Source: Haliclona indistincta
Lineage: Eukaryota; Porifera; Demospongiae; Haplosclerida; Chalinidae
Direction of reading: 5' to 3'
NCBI GenBank assembly: GCA_964017065.1
Contig: OZ024785.1
Span: forward strand, 14,277,592-14,341,591
DNA: 64,000 nt
Made by a program: the position numbers and the translations under genes. Numbering within the stretch: position 1 is the stretch's first letter; each line of letters opens with the position of its first letter. A model generated the notes under the pieces. The model had not been told where the DNA came from. It did no database searches and worked only from the letters and a program-made list of their open reading frames with translations. This document shows, one piece after another, positions 55,665-64,000 of this stretch.

Positions 55665-56067
55665 CTGCATCAACTCCTTCTTCCTCAGTAAAAGTGATTG
55701 ACAGCCCGTCTGACAGAAATTGTGGATGGTAAATTGAATTCTTGTAAAATGCTGAGGCTTGACGCCACAGATTGTGACGATCAATCTTCAGGTTGTAGTA
55801 TTTATTAGTTAGAGTTTTCTCAGAAATATGCACAAGAAGTTCATCAAGTGTACATGTGGGAGGCAAATCAGGATCAATGCAAACTAGCGAGACCGAGCTG
55901 GAGGATTCACCACTGCACGAAACTGTACTGGCTGCCTTATCAAGAAGACTGTCCACTGCATACTTTATGTCTCCATTATATTTTGCCAGTGCTGCTTTGA
56001 TTTGTTCATTGCTATATTTATTTCCCAGTGTAGTATGGATTTTTGTAATAGGGTCCTCATCCTCCTC
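55665..56067 (-). CDS. UBA-like plus HECT N-lobe start (E3 ligase exon)
   Basis: The exon lies between a CTTTAG acceptor (56068) and a GTATAA donor (55664). It reads DPITKIHTTLGNKYSNEQIK, then AALAKYNGDIKYAVDSLL, a three-helix UBA/CUE-like pattern. A Ser-rich linker and LDELLVHISEKTLT follow. Next is YYNLKIDRHNLWRQASAFYK, then GLSITFTEEEGVDAG, the conserved opening of a HECT ligase domain. The catalytic C-lobe was not found to the left, where unrelated exons lie, so the gene is either incomplete or spans further. An upstream exon (about 56735-56795, HEKQRVEIEERQIVDTKERM) would precede it; the MITE at 56123-56678 sits in the intron. Confidence 0.6.
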
Positions 56068-56122
56068 CTAAAGAGAACAACAAGATTATAGTACATGCAT
56101 GCATGTGCATACATGAAAGTCA

Positions 56123-56678
56123 GGCGGCGTTTACACTACGCCGATTGGCTGAAAAACGTTTCAAATAGTACCGATGCGCTTTCTGTTTACACGGGAAAAT
56201 CGTCACGCGGTTAAATCAAAACGATTGCATTTACTTGTGTAGGCGTGGTTATTTGGACACGTGATCACACTGGCGAGTAGTAAGCGTGGACGCTCTAGTG
56301 GTGGAGGAACAACCAAGAAAACCAAGGAAAGGACGCTAGAGGACCATCATGACGCTAGAGAGGAACAACAGTACAGTAGAAGTATAGGGATCCAATTTGC
56401 TACAAGCGTTGTCACATGACAAGTCACGCGACGACCCCCGTATCCAGTATTCTGGAAACGATTTTGCTGTTTACACGAGGGAAATCGAGGAAAACGCTAG
56501 ATCTGAAACGCCACCGTATTCAGTTCACCTTTTTTGTAGCCGACAACATGTTTGCGGATACATGTTTGCGTTTTTCACTGGATTAGTGTAAACAGTCAGC
56601 CTAAACGGAAACTAGTAGTCGGATGAGCAGCAATATCTGAAACGTTTTGCAGCCAATCGGCGTAGTGTAAACGCCGCC
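56123..56678. mobile_element. 556-bp Harbinger-type MITE
   Basis: 41-bp terminal inverted repeats with one mismatch begin GGCGGCGTTTACACTACGCC. The trinucleotide TCA lies directly on both sides (56120-56122 and 56679-56681). A 3-bp target with GC-rich ends fits PIF/Harbinger. The interior ORFs have no domain, so it is non-autonomous. Confidence 0.9.
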
Positions 56679-57080
56679 TCAGTCAGAATTAATGTGCACA
56701 TATGATTATTATTAATTTTACCTGTTGGTAATACATTCTCTCCTTAGTGTCTACTATCTGCCTTTCTTCTATCTCCACTCTCTGCTTCTCATGCCCCAAA
56801 ATATTAGTATTATTTATTAATTTTATGAACAAAATTAATGACATACCTTAACTCCAGTACTATCTTCACCACTACCTGTTGCATTCCCATCATACTACGC
56901 ATGAAGAGTACTCTCACATTCCGTCTGTTGATTAAGTTTCGCAATTGAAAAAGAGTCCCTCCATCAGATCCAGAGGAAGCTGAATACAAGCAGTTCCATA
57001 TGACCTATAGGTACAAGTATAAATAAATAATGTTAGATTTATTGTCACCAGCATGTATGTCTGCATACATATACACAATG

Positions 57081-57105
57081 AAACACACACACACACACAC
57101 ACACA
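57081..57105. repeat. (CA)n microsatellite
   Basis: About 12 CA units, between candidate exons of the minus-strand gene region. Confidence 0.9.
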
Positions 57106-57159
57106 GCTTGACATACAGTGCTAGTTGCCTCCAGTATACATGTAAAGTTTCTTACCACG

Positions 57160-58130
57160 AGAACCACAACTTTAGCATGCTAATCTTCTATCATGGCTGT
57201 CATTCCCTCCAGCCGCTCAATATCGTCTGCTGAGTTACTCATTAGTCGCTGGCATCCTCGAACTCTTGCAGCTGTAATCTGGTCTCCTAAAATAGCAATT
57301 TGTTGAACTAAATGCAATCATGCTATGTATGTACGCAATGTATTTCAATCATTGTATTTTTAGAATCGAGAGCATGTGTAGACAGTAACAACCGGTTTCT
57401 TTAATTTCAATCCATCAAAATAGCTAATAAGCCTTGGTATGAGGCAAGCACACTTATTATATTTTGATAAAATACTAAGTATGCAAATCAGCTAGCAATC
57501 AACACAAACTATTGAAAAAAAATTATGGTAGATTGCCCAATAAATTATGCTGGAACCTGATTTAAAACTAATGTGTACACGTGCTTTAAAAAAGCAGTAG
57601 TACTTTTACATTGCTAATAGTATTTTAATGTTACAATAATTATGATACTCACCTTTCACTATTGCAAAATGTTGAGTTAGATGTAATGATGATTGATGTG
57701 CATGGCTTTCTCTCACCATTTTCGCACGTATGGTGTGAAAACCGATTAAAAAACTGGACTGAGATTGTCTCTGCCTTTTTGCACTCTTCACATCATCAAT
57801 GCCTAATGGAAATGTCGTGCCAGCTGCTCGTGACACAATCACAGCAGGGTGAGTGTCTGGGCCTGCGATGTGATGTTCAGCTCCCAGAACACTAAAAATG
57901 TTTCTAAGAGTAGTAGATTTTCCTGTAAAAAAAAAAAATTTCTGATTACGCGTTGTCTTTAATAGTTGTTGCTTATGTTATTGGTTTCAGGTTCGTCACT
58001 TCAGCAATGTTTTCAAGTATTCTTCGTGCTACTGTAGACATCCAATAGCAAATTTAAGGGTCTTTACATGCATACAATTCACCACCAATCCTGGCGAAAC
58101 TGTTTGAATACACTGCATTGTAGTCGCCAT
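57160..58130 (-). CDS. P-loop ATPase family, copy 1
   Basis: An exon starting after a T-rich ACAG acceptor at about 57926 begins inside Walker A: GKSTTLRNIFSVLGAEHHIA, then TFPLGIDDVKSAKRQRQSQS, then HQSSLHLTQHFAIVKG to a GTGAGT donor. The next exon (about 57285-57165) reads DQITAARVRGCQRLMSNSAD, then DIERLEGMTAMIED, with a TAG soon after. ATG at 58130 (MATTMQCIQTVSPGL) may be the first exon. GxDD after the Walker A block recalls ATPases that process mobile DNA, but the family is unnamed to me. A second copy of the Walker A exon, with the identical splice position, is at 34.4 kb. Confidence 0.45.
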
Positions 58131-58780
58131 TTTGTTTCTGCACATTCGTGCCACTTTTTATACTAAGCATCCAAGGTCTTACCCGAGCCTGATGATTGGC
58201 TGAAACACAGAACTAAGGGACATTCATCCTGCAAGCCCAAAATCTGTTCATAACTACGCACCAAAGGTGCTGATGCCTCGGTGGGGGTATAATCAAATTT
58301 GAATCTCGTACCATGTGTGAGACATTACCTTTGCGCATGCGCCAAGGGTTAAAAATATCAAAGGTAAATAATTTTAATAGCCATAATTTGATTCGTAATG
58401 TGATCATAAATCACACGAGTGAGTCAAAATAATAAGGTTACATTGAAATGAAATTTCAGTTTTGTCCTTATCACATTGTTAGTAACATAATGAACTCATA
58501 CGTTCGTTACTACAATAAGTGCTGGAGGTTGGGGACTATAGCTAACACTCCCACATTGCGAGACTTTCAGGTATATTAGAAAGCCATCCATTATCCACTC
58601 AAGCAAGACTCTCCAGCATTGAAAGTGCCATCACAGGGCAATACATTCAGTGAACAAACAACTGATAGTGTTTTGGTGCTGCTAACTTTAGAGGTTTTTT
58701 TGGCCAATGATAACATAATAGAATTAGATGACTATTACAGTAAAAATAATAATTATTATTACCTCTCTCCGTGCTTCAGG

Positions 58781-59335
58781 CTAAAAAAACGTAATGGACA
58801 TGCACTCCTCACAAATACACAACAGTACCTTCAATAAAGGGATTACTGGAACAATACTCATGGATTTTGAGAGCAACCCTTTGTGTGCCTGTCTTGGGTT
58901 CCAACAGCTATTGTCCCAACAGCTATGTACGCTTGGTTCAAGTGAACGTTCAAAGGCAAGCATATGGTCGTTGATTTGTCCGAAACCGATCAGTGTACCA
59001 GTGTGCTTCACATATACCAACTCTTCACGTATATACATTCATCCAGAAGAATGACTCGTACTTTTTACATTTTGAAACCTGGTTGCCAATCTTAGTTGGT
59101 CATCGACCTCATAAGAGAAACCTGGCTCAGCTGCATGTGAGTAGTCCCTCAGAGTATCTTGGGAAGGAAGTTGAATGACACCAGACTCTCGAAGAGTATC
59201 GTATGCCTTACTGGATTGGTGTCTAAGATACAGATAAAACCTGATCATTAAAGGGTGCCATCGAGTACCATGTGCATCTTGGATTGAAAGTAAAAAAAAA
59301 TATTTTAGATTGTTTTGACTGTCATTATGGTGCAA
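58781..59335 (-). pseudogene. P-element transposase fragment (THAP9-like)
   Basis: The first frame reads GTRWHPLMIRFYLYLRHQSS, then KAYDTLRESGVIQLPSQDTL, then RDYSHAAEPGFSYEVDDQL. The second (from 59038) reads MYIREELVYVKHTGTLIGFG, then QINDHMLAFERSL. RWHPxMIRxxLYLRxxSxxAYxxLRxSGxxxLPSxxTLRDY and MxIxEDLVYxKxTGxLIGF are the conserved start of the P-element transposase core. The stretch that should follow HKGLLSKSM is replaced, and no catalytic remainder is seen. Confidence 0.75.
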
Positions 59336-59649
59336 TAATGCTGTTTTTATTGGGACTGGCCTCAGATTCCACTCTCTGGTAGTTCCACTTTATCATTTTG
59401 ACTCTGCTTCAGTAGTTCACAATGGACTATCATTCTGTAAAAAAATGTACAACACTTTCTATGTAAGAAGGCAACGTACCATTAGTGGCACTGTTTATAC
59501 ACATTCACCTGGTATGCAAGTTCCATCAAGTGCCTGAATGGCAAAGTTTGTAATCACTGCACATTATTATTGATGCGAACGTAAGAGCCTCAAACATTAT
59601 TATGGTTCACCTTTTACATAGGAGTGTTCCCTCACAAACGTTCGTGTTG

Positions 59650-59850
59650 ATAGTTGGAACTATTCGTCTTGAATTTAGCTTGACTGACCGCGTCATCTTT
59701 GACTAACAGGCTTAAAATGGATTGAGTGAGAGAGTTCCATGCAGAGACAACACTTGATGCAAAGGATTGAAGGTGTGAGGTCGAATTACATCTAGGAGCT
59801 TTTAGAAAGCCTCAGAATGAAATGTCTGAGGTTAGGCGAGGGGTGAGGAG
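59650..59850 (-). pseudogene. Non-LTR (LINE) RT 3' tail
   Basis: Reads RCNSTSHLQSFASSVVSAWN, then SLTQSILSL and AKFKTNSSNY. R(C/Y)xxxxxxxSFxxxxxxxWNSLxxxI...FK is the end of LINE ORF2 proteins. It meets the Crypton-like piece at about 59880. Confidence 0.5.
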
Positions 59851-59884
59851 TGAAAAAAGAGGGTGGTATGGTGGAATGATCACC

Positions 59885-60125
59885 CAATTTTCGAGAACAG
59901 TGACTTAGCTTCTAGTTTAGCCGGCGTGTACTGGGTGTCATCTTCGGTGTATTGAATATAAGGTCGCTGCCCTGGTCTCTTCACTACTTCGAGCTGGTAA
60001 TCTTTAAAGCGCAACTGTTGATGCTCACTGACACTACGGAGAGCGAAGTTTACACCGTTTAGGAAGAAGACGGTATTGAGGAATGACTTTGGTGAATGGT
60101 CACGTAAGATGATTCCCTTCCCATT
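59885..60125 (-). pseudogene. Crypton-like tyrosine recombinase (DUF3504) fragment
   Basis: Reads LRDHSPKSFLNTVFFLNGVN, then FALRSVSEHQQLRFKDYQLE, then VVKRPGQRPYIQYTED. GxxFALRSxxEHxxLR...Q(L/I)xVxxRPGxRPYxxYTED is the DUF3504 domain of Crypton-derived recombinases (as in KIAA1958-type proteins), where the ALRSxxEH region holds a catalytic Arg. Both ends are lost. Confidence 0.6.
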
Positions 60126-60658
60126 TCTTCCTCTTCTGGCTTCAGTGATTCTGCGTTTCTTCCCTTCTCAGTCGCTTCATTTCATTTCTGAGCTCATGAC
60201 TAGATTTCTGTTCTTGCTGGTCCATAGGCATGCGGGTGGCGCAGATCGATGGCTTTACTCGTTTGACTAACTGAGGTACCCAGAATACTGGTGTTGGTGG
60301 TGGTGGTGGTTGTTGTGGTACTTGCATGGGTAGATTCTGTAGAAGGAAAATGACATCAAATGATGCAATTTTTGCACCCAGCAGCAGATTTATTTATACT
60401 ACTGGGGATGCTCGGTCTCTCGCTGCCTTCATATATTCTTCAGCTTTGCCTTCTGCAACATCATGTACTGGTGGAAAAAATAGAATGTGCACAAGTCTGC
60501 TTTCATTCTTTCATAAAATAAACATCATCATGATGATTGCGATCTACTGAAAGTTAGAGATACATAACGTAGATAAGCAAATGTAATTGGTATAAAATCA
60601 TATAGTTAAGTTTAAGGTTGGGAACGATTAATCAATCAGTATAATCAAAACCATTTTT

Positions 60659-60790
60659 GATTCTGACACAAGAGTGAACTGTCTACTGACACAATAGCGA
60701 TTCTGACACAATAGTGATTCTGACACAAGAGTGAACTGTCTACTCTTTTGCACAAACATATTCTTGTGCAAAAGGAGTAGACAGTCTACA
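60659..60790. repeat. Direct repeats and hairpin (GACAGT...)
   Basis: GATTCTGACACAAGAGTGAA occurs near 60659 and 60717. A stem pairs 60735-60755 with 60764-60785 (ACTGTCTACTCTTTTGCACA), with one bulge and an 8-nt loop. Probably a small inverted-repeat element. No gene was recognised in 60130-61030. Confidence 0.7.
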
Positions 60791-61036
60791 TTAGATCCTA
60801 GTCATAGCTGGTCCACATTGCTCGTATAGATGCTGTCGATGTGCACGGATAATAGCTATTTGTCCACAGTTATTCGCTTTCCGTACACTATGCACAAATT
60901 GCATTCTTTTGGTTGCTAGGGAAGGAGGAGTCAAAGTAAACAGTGTTGAACAAGTGGCTATAGCTGTGATTACAAGCCAAACCACAACCCGCCCACTTCC
61001 ATGTTAGGAGATCAGTGTCTGCTGTAGGCATTTTAC

Positions 61037-61619
61037 TGGTCTCGTCCCCAGACCACACCCTCGCCTATCGCGAGAGAGGGTCTGGTGACTTTAGTCGATT
61101 TTCTTGGGCCAGGAAGTAATATCTTCCCCGGAATGTCTGGGAAAGAATCTGATTGGTCAGAAGGCCAACTGTTACGTAATACTAACCACATCGATAGAAT
61201 GTTGGCGTTGAAGATATCTAGATATGACTGTAGTCTTTTGCCTGACGTTCTTGACCGTACAATCAGAGCTGCATTTATCAGCATCGGTTATGAAAGTCTG
61301 ACAGCCTGACAATCAGCGTCTTGCTATTACTGAGTTTGTCAAGGGGAAAGACGTTTTCGTCTGCCTCCCGACTAGAGAAGGCAAGAGTCTATGTTTTGCT
61401 ACTTGGCTTGCTGTCTAGACGTTTTCGCCTTCGTAGATTGTCTCCCTCGTCTAACATTACCCCAGACACTTGTGTGTAGCAGGTGCAAATTTCAATTAAG
61501 ACTTATAAGGATTCATTAGTGTTACGTAACTTTATTACACGAAAAGCCCAAGAAAGTGCAACTAAAGTCACCAGACCCTCTCTCGCGATAGGCGAGGGTG
61601 TGGTCTGGGGACGAGACTA
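61037..61619. mobile_element. TGGTCTCG-ended TIR element carrying RecQ fragment
   Basis: A 583-bp element. Terminal repeats are 59 bp (61037-61095 and 61561-61619), identical except the second base, beginning T(G/A)GTCTCGTCCCCAGACC. Weaker similarity extends to about 75 bp. The 9-bp direct repeat GCATTTTAC lies on both sides (61028-61036 and 61620-61628). Same end type and TSD length as 25249-25785. It carries the start of a RecQ-like helicase. Confidence 0.9.
61090..61420 (+). pseudogene. RecQ-like helicase N-terminal fragment
   Basis: The frame reads DVLDRTIRAAFISIGYESL, then (after a frame change near 61308) KPDNQRLAITEFVKGKDVFV, then CLPTREGKSLCFATW and a stop. GYxxLKPxQxxAIxxFVxGKDVFVxLPTxxGKSLCF is the Q-motif and Walker A region of RecQ helicases. 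It ends after motif I and lies wholly inside the TIR element, so it is a captured piece. Confidence 0.7.
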
Positions 61620-61689
61620 GCATTTTACTAGGTCAGCAGTTAAAATGGCAGGTGGAATAAAGCGCTGAGGTTACCAAGCGTTGGTTGGC

Positions 61690-62090
61690 GTGAGAGGCAA
61701 ATCACTCTATGATAGAGACGGAAGGAACTTTACCGTCATCTGTCATTAAGTTAGAAACAACTGCTTCAGGACACTTGGTTTTCACTGCAGTCCAGTATGC
61801 TTCAATTGTGTGCATCTTCCCTGTCAGATATTGCCCATGCAACTGGCACACCTACAATAAACAACACTTGCATATGCATATTGTATAGCAACTGCGTTTA
61901 GCCTACCATTGTGGAACTCATCTCTAACAACTATTGTGAGCAGTTTGAAGCGGTAGTGGTTAGTTTTGTGTGTTGAATCGAGACAGACAATTCTGTGCGA
62001 GAAAGCATTGAATAGTGATGCTTAAAAGGCAGTCATGATATATTTCATCTACTATGTCGTCAGTCATAGTCTTCTCCCATATCTGTAGAT
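61690..62090 (-). pseudogene. MULE transposase fragment
   Basis: An upstream exon reads SHRIVCLDSTHKTNHYRFKL, then LTIVVRDEFHN to a GTAGGC donor at about 61907. The next, after TATTGTAG, reads GVPVAWAISDREDAH. A frame change leads to IEAYWTAVKTKCPEAVVSNL, then MTDDG. D(S/A)THxTNxYxFxL...FxxGxPVAWxISxxED...LMTDDG contains the first two catalytic Asp positions of Mutator-like transposases. Confidence 0.65.
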
Positions 62091-62289
62091 GGGGCCCTGA
62101 GCTATCTGCAAAACGTTTTGCGCAATGGATGATGTTTGACTTGTCTCTTTACTTTCCATTTTCAAAGGTAAAGGAATAGTAATAGCCTTGTGCAGCGAAT
62201 GTTTCGGTTCTGTTGTCTTCAACTTCATCCATAACTCTTAGCTCCAGGAATATTTAAGTGCAGCTCTTGCTGCACTTAATTGCTCCATG

Positions 62290-62520
62290 CTGGTGGTCCT
62301 AGGATTTTGGTTGCCTGTAGGATCGCATCAATGCAGTTCCAAGGCAAGGTTGGGTCGAGTGCTGCTTGTTGGCGAAAAAGCTTGTCATATTCGAGCTACC
62401 CTGAACCTCCATGTCTCATAGCAATCAACACTGCATAGGCTAGCTTGTCTGTAGTGGTAATATCAGTAGTTTCTTCTGTACTCTCGTTTTCTTTCTCTAC
62501 TTCTGAGGGTATAATAAGTA
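62290..62520 (-). pseudogene. Retroelement gag-like fragment
   Basis: Reads DKLAYAVLIAMRHGGSG, a TAG where related proteins have Trp, then LEYDKLFRQQAALDPTLPWN. YDxxFRQQAAxxPxLPWN is typical of gag-like proteins of sponge and cnidarian retroelements. Confidence 0.45.
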
Positions 62521-62645
62521 TATCAAATTTGGCCTATTAGTCCATGATTTGGGAAAGGTCGATTCTGGTCGAAGCTCCTTCTTAAAGTGAAGGTGCATAA
62601 ATAATGTGAAATAATGCAATTATTAATTTAGGAATTATTTATTAG

Positions 62646-62846
62646 TTAGGCAAGCTCTCTCAACTGCCTTTTTAGACTAGCTTCTTTCTCAGCTAGCTGC
62701 TTTATCTCGAGCTCAGGCTGCTGCACCTCGTGGTGCTCGAGCTCTTTCTGCTCTTGATCTTGCTGCCTGTTTTGCTCGTACCGTGCAGGGCCTGTACCCA
62801 CTTCTCAATCTAAAATTGCGTCTTCGCCCGTGTCCGCATCCGACAT
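62646..62846 (-). pseudogene. 67-codon coiled-coil ORF with internal TGA
   Basis: ATG at 62846 gives MSDADTGEDAILD, then TGA, then GTGPARYEQNRQQDQEQKEL, then LEIKQLAEKEASLKRQLREL and TAA at 62646. The heptad-rich second half suggests a coiled coil; probably the N-terminus of the adjacent gag-like protein. Confidence 0.35.
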
Positions 62847-63042
62847 TTCGATTTTGTATAAAATTTTTATCAGTGACATCACCAACTACACGTTTCTTGT
62901 CGTGTTTGCTACAGCCCTGAGAACTCCCTGTCTAACAATTTTATCTATCTTGTCAATGTATGCTGCTAGTAAGTAACTGACAATATCGTGATGGTTTATT
63001 GTGATGTTTGATGTATTTATCTAACTGTGAGTGTGGTAGAGC

Positions 63043-63267
63043 TCAAAACATGGAATCACACAATAAGGGACCTGGCATCCCAGACCAGTAGATTCTCGAA
63101 CTCCTGTAAGCATGAATCATGTCGTTATATTTTGTACTTGTAGCAATATTGGCAGCAATGTTGTTTGTTTCAAAAGTGACGTAGAAAACATTTTTCGCTC
63201 GATTTGTAGTGGGTCGTCCGATTCTTTTCCTGCTACAACTATCACCTATTAGTTCTTTAGCTAGTGT
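63043..63267 (-). pseudogene. piggyBac-like C-terminus, split by a hAT-type insertion
   Basis: Reads TLAKELIGDSCSRKRIGRPT and, after lost Cys residues, SSRIYWSGMPGPLLCDSMF. On the far side of the insertion (64000-63886) lies SAEREWYIFDSIQEYCPETC, then RDYVCLTNFRVTL. Together FRxxLAxELIG and the final LCxxxF match the end of piggyBac transposases in this window's style. Assignment is moderate. Confidence 0.45.
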
Positions 63268-63882
63268 CAGGATGGGTTCAAGCACTGACTTGAGTGCTTG
63301 AAGCACAAGCACAAGCACTTTTGAAAGTGCTTGAAGCATTAAGCATTTTTTCAAGCACTTGCAAAAAATGTGCTTAAGCATTAAGCCAAGCACATGAAAA
63401 AGTGCTTCAAGCACTATAATAAGCACATTTTTCATTTTGGTCAATTTTATTATTAATACAAATCACAACAGCCTATACATGTGTATCTAAAATTGCTTAT
63501 TACACCGGATAAACATCAATTTTTGAAAATTTGTCACCAAGCCTGCAACAAACAGGCCTAAACATTCGGCCAGCAATGCCGAACAATCGTTCAACTGGGG
63601 CTGATGAAGCTGGAACCCCAAAGTGAGAACAGGCAATTGTTGAAAGTGTTGGAAATGTGTCTTCGTGTTTAGGTGAAAGATATGATGTTTTGCTGACTTC
63701 AGAAAAAGTGCTTAATGCTTGAAAAGTGCTTAATAAGCACATTACAAAACCTGTGCTTAAGTACAAGCACAAGCACAAATGCTTTAATTGATCAAAATGC
63801 TTGAAAGCACTGTCAAGCACTTGAAAAATAGTGCTTTAAGCACTTTTAAGCACAAGCACTAAAATGCTTGACCCATCCCTGG
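63268..63882. mobile_element. Non-autonomous hAT element with AAGCAC subterminal repeats
   Basis: Ends are CAGGATGGGTTCAAGCA and TGCTTGACCCATCCCTGG, inverted with small differences. CAGGxATGGG ends are typical of hAT. An imperfect 8-9 bp direct repeat, AGCTAGTGT / AGCCTAGTGT, flanks it (63259-63267 and 63883-63892). Many AAGCAC/GTGCTT motifs in both orientations fill 63272-63430 and 63700-63870. The middle encodes a hAT C-terminus. Confidence 0.8.
63500..63680 (-). pseudogene. hAT dimerisation-domain remnant
   Basis: Reads FPTLSTIACSHFGVPASSAP, then VERLFGIAGRMFRPVCCRLG, and stops. PxLxxxAxxxxxxPASSAPVERLFxxAGxxFRP is the hAT C-terminal dimerisation motif. It lies inside the element at 63268-63882, consistent with an internal-deletion derivative of an autonomous hAT. 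Confidence 0.8.
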
Positions 63883-64000
63883 AGCCTAGTGTAACTCTGA
63901 AGTTCGTTAGACACACATAATCTCGACAGGTCTCCGGGCAGTACTCTTGGATACTATCGAAAATATACCATTCTCGCTCTGCAGACAGTTCTGAAGGAGT

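Overview
The window looks like repeat-dense nuclear DNA of an animal. The layout is AT-rich, intergenic stretches are long, and exons are short with GT...AG introns of about 45-200 bp. The coding remnants are eukaryotic transposases and chromatin or ubiquitin domains, with no bacterial operon structure. The mix of multi-copy, poorly named protein families resembles what I know from demosponges and cnidarians. A sponge is my best guess, by inference only. Almost every protein remnant reads on the minus strand.

Layout. 1-2392 is an open gag-RT-RNase H frame of a DIRS-like retroelement, cut by the window edge. 3.4-9.2 kb holds two copies of an unnamed SSEES/WRS family, a hAT tail abutting an LTR-element 3' end, the N-terminus of multi-copy 'family A' and a pogo-like transposase. 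10-15.6 kb holds a disrupted SAM-like/RGG gene, piggyBac and hAT pieces, a decayed gag-protease and a Tc1-like piece. 16.7-22.8 kb holds a decayed piggyBac, 'family C', an apparently intact two-exon Harbinger transposase and 'family B'. 24-31.9 kb holds more family A and B pieces and two structured elements (25249-25785; 27285-28207). 32.4-36.8 kb holds a Crinkler/RHS-like ATPase, a P-loop exon fused to an acidic three-exon gene, and ZMYM/hAT pieces. 37-47.3 kb is mostly satellites, microsatellites and AT-rich DNA, with one tidy multi-exon SSEES/WRS gene. 47310-48039 is a 730-bp hairpin flanked by TTAA. 48.5-56.1 kb holds a CXC-like exon, twin 162-bp MITEs, a chromodomain gene, a small two-exon gene and a UBA-HECT exon. 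56.1-64 kb holds a Harbinger-type MITE, a second P-loop copy, P-element, LINE, Crypton, MULE and piggyBac remnants, a RecQ-carrying 9-bp-TSD element and a hAT-type element nested in piggyBac sequence.

How the parts relate. Most genes belong to mobile elements at different stages of decay and do not form one pathway. The best candidates for intact coding function are the DIRS-like frame, the Harbinger transposase, the chromodomain gene, the 40.2-40.8 kb gene, the small gene at 54.7-55.1 kb and the UBA-HECT exon. Supplied ORF starts were not trusted: exon edges were chosen from splice sites and reading phase.
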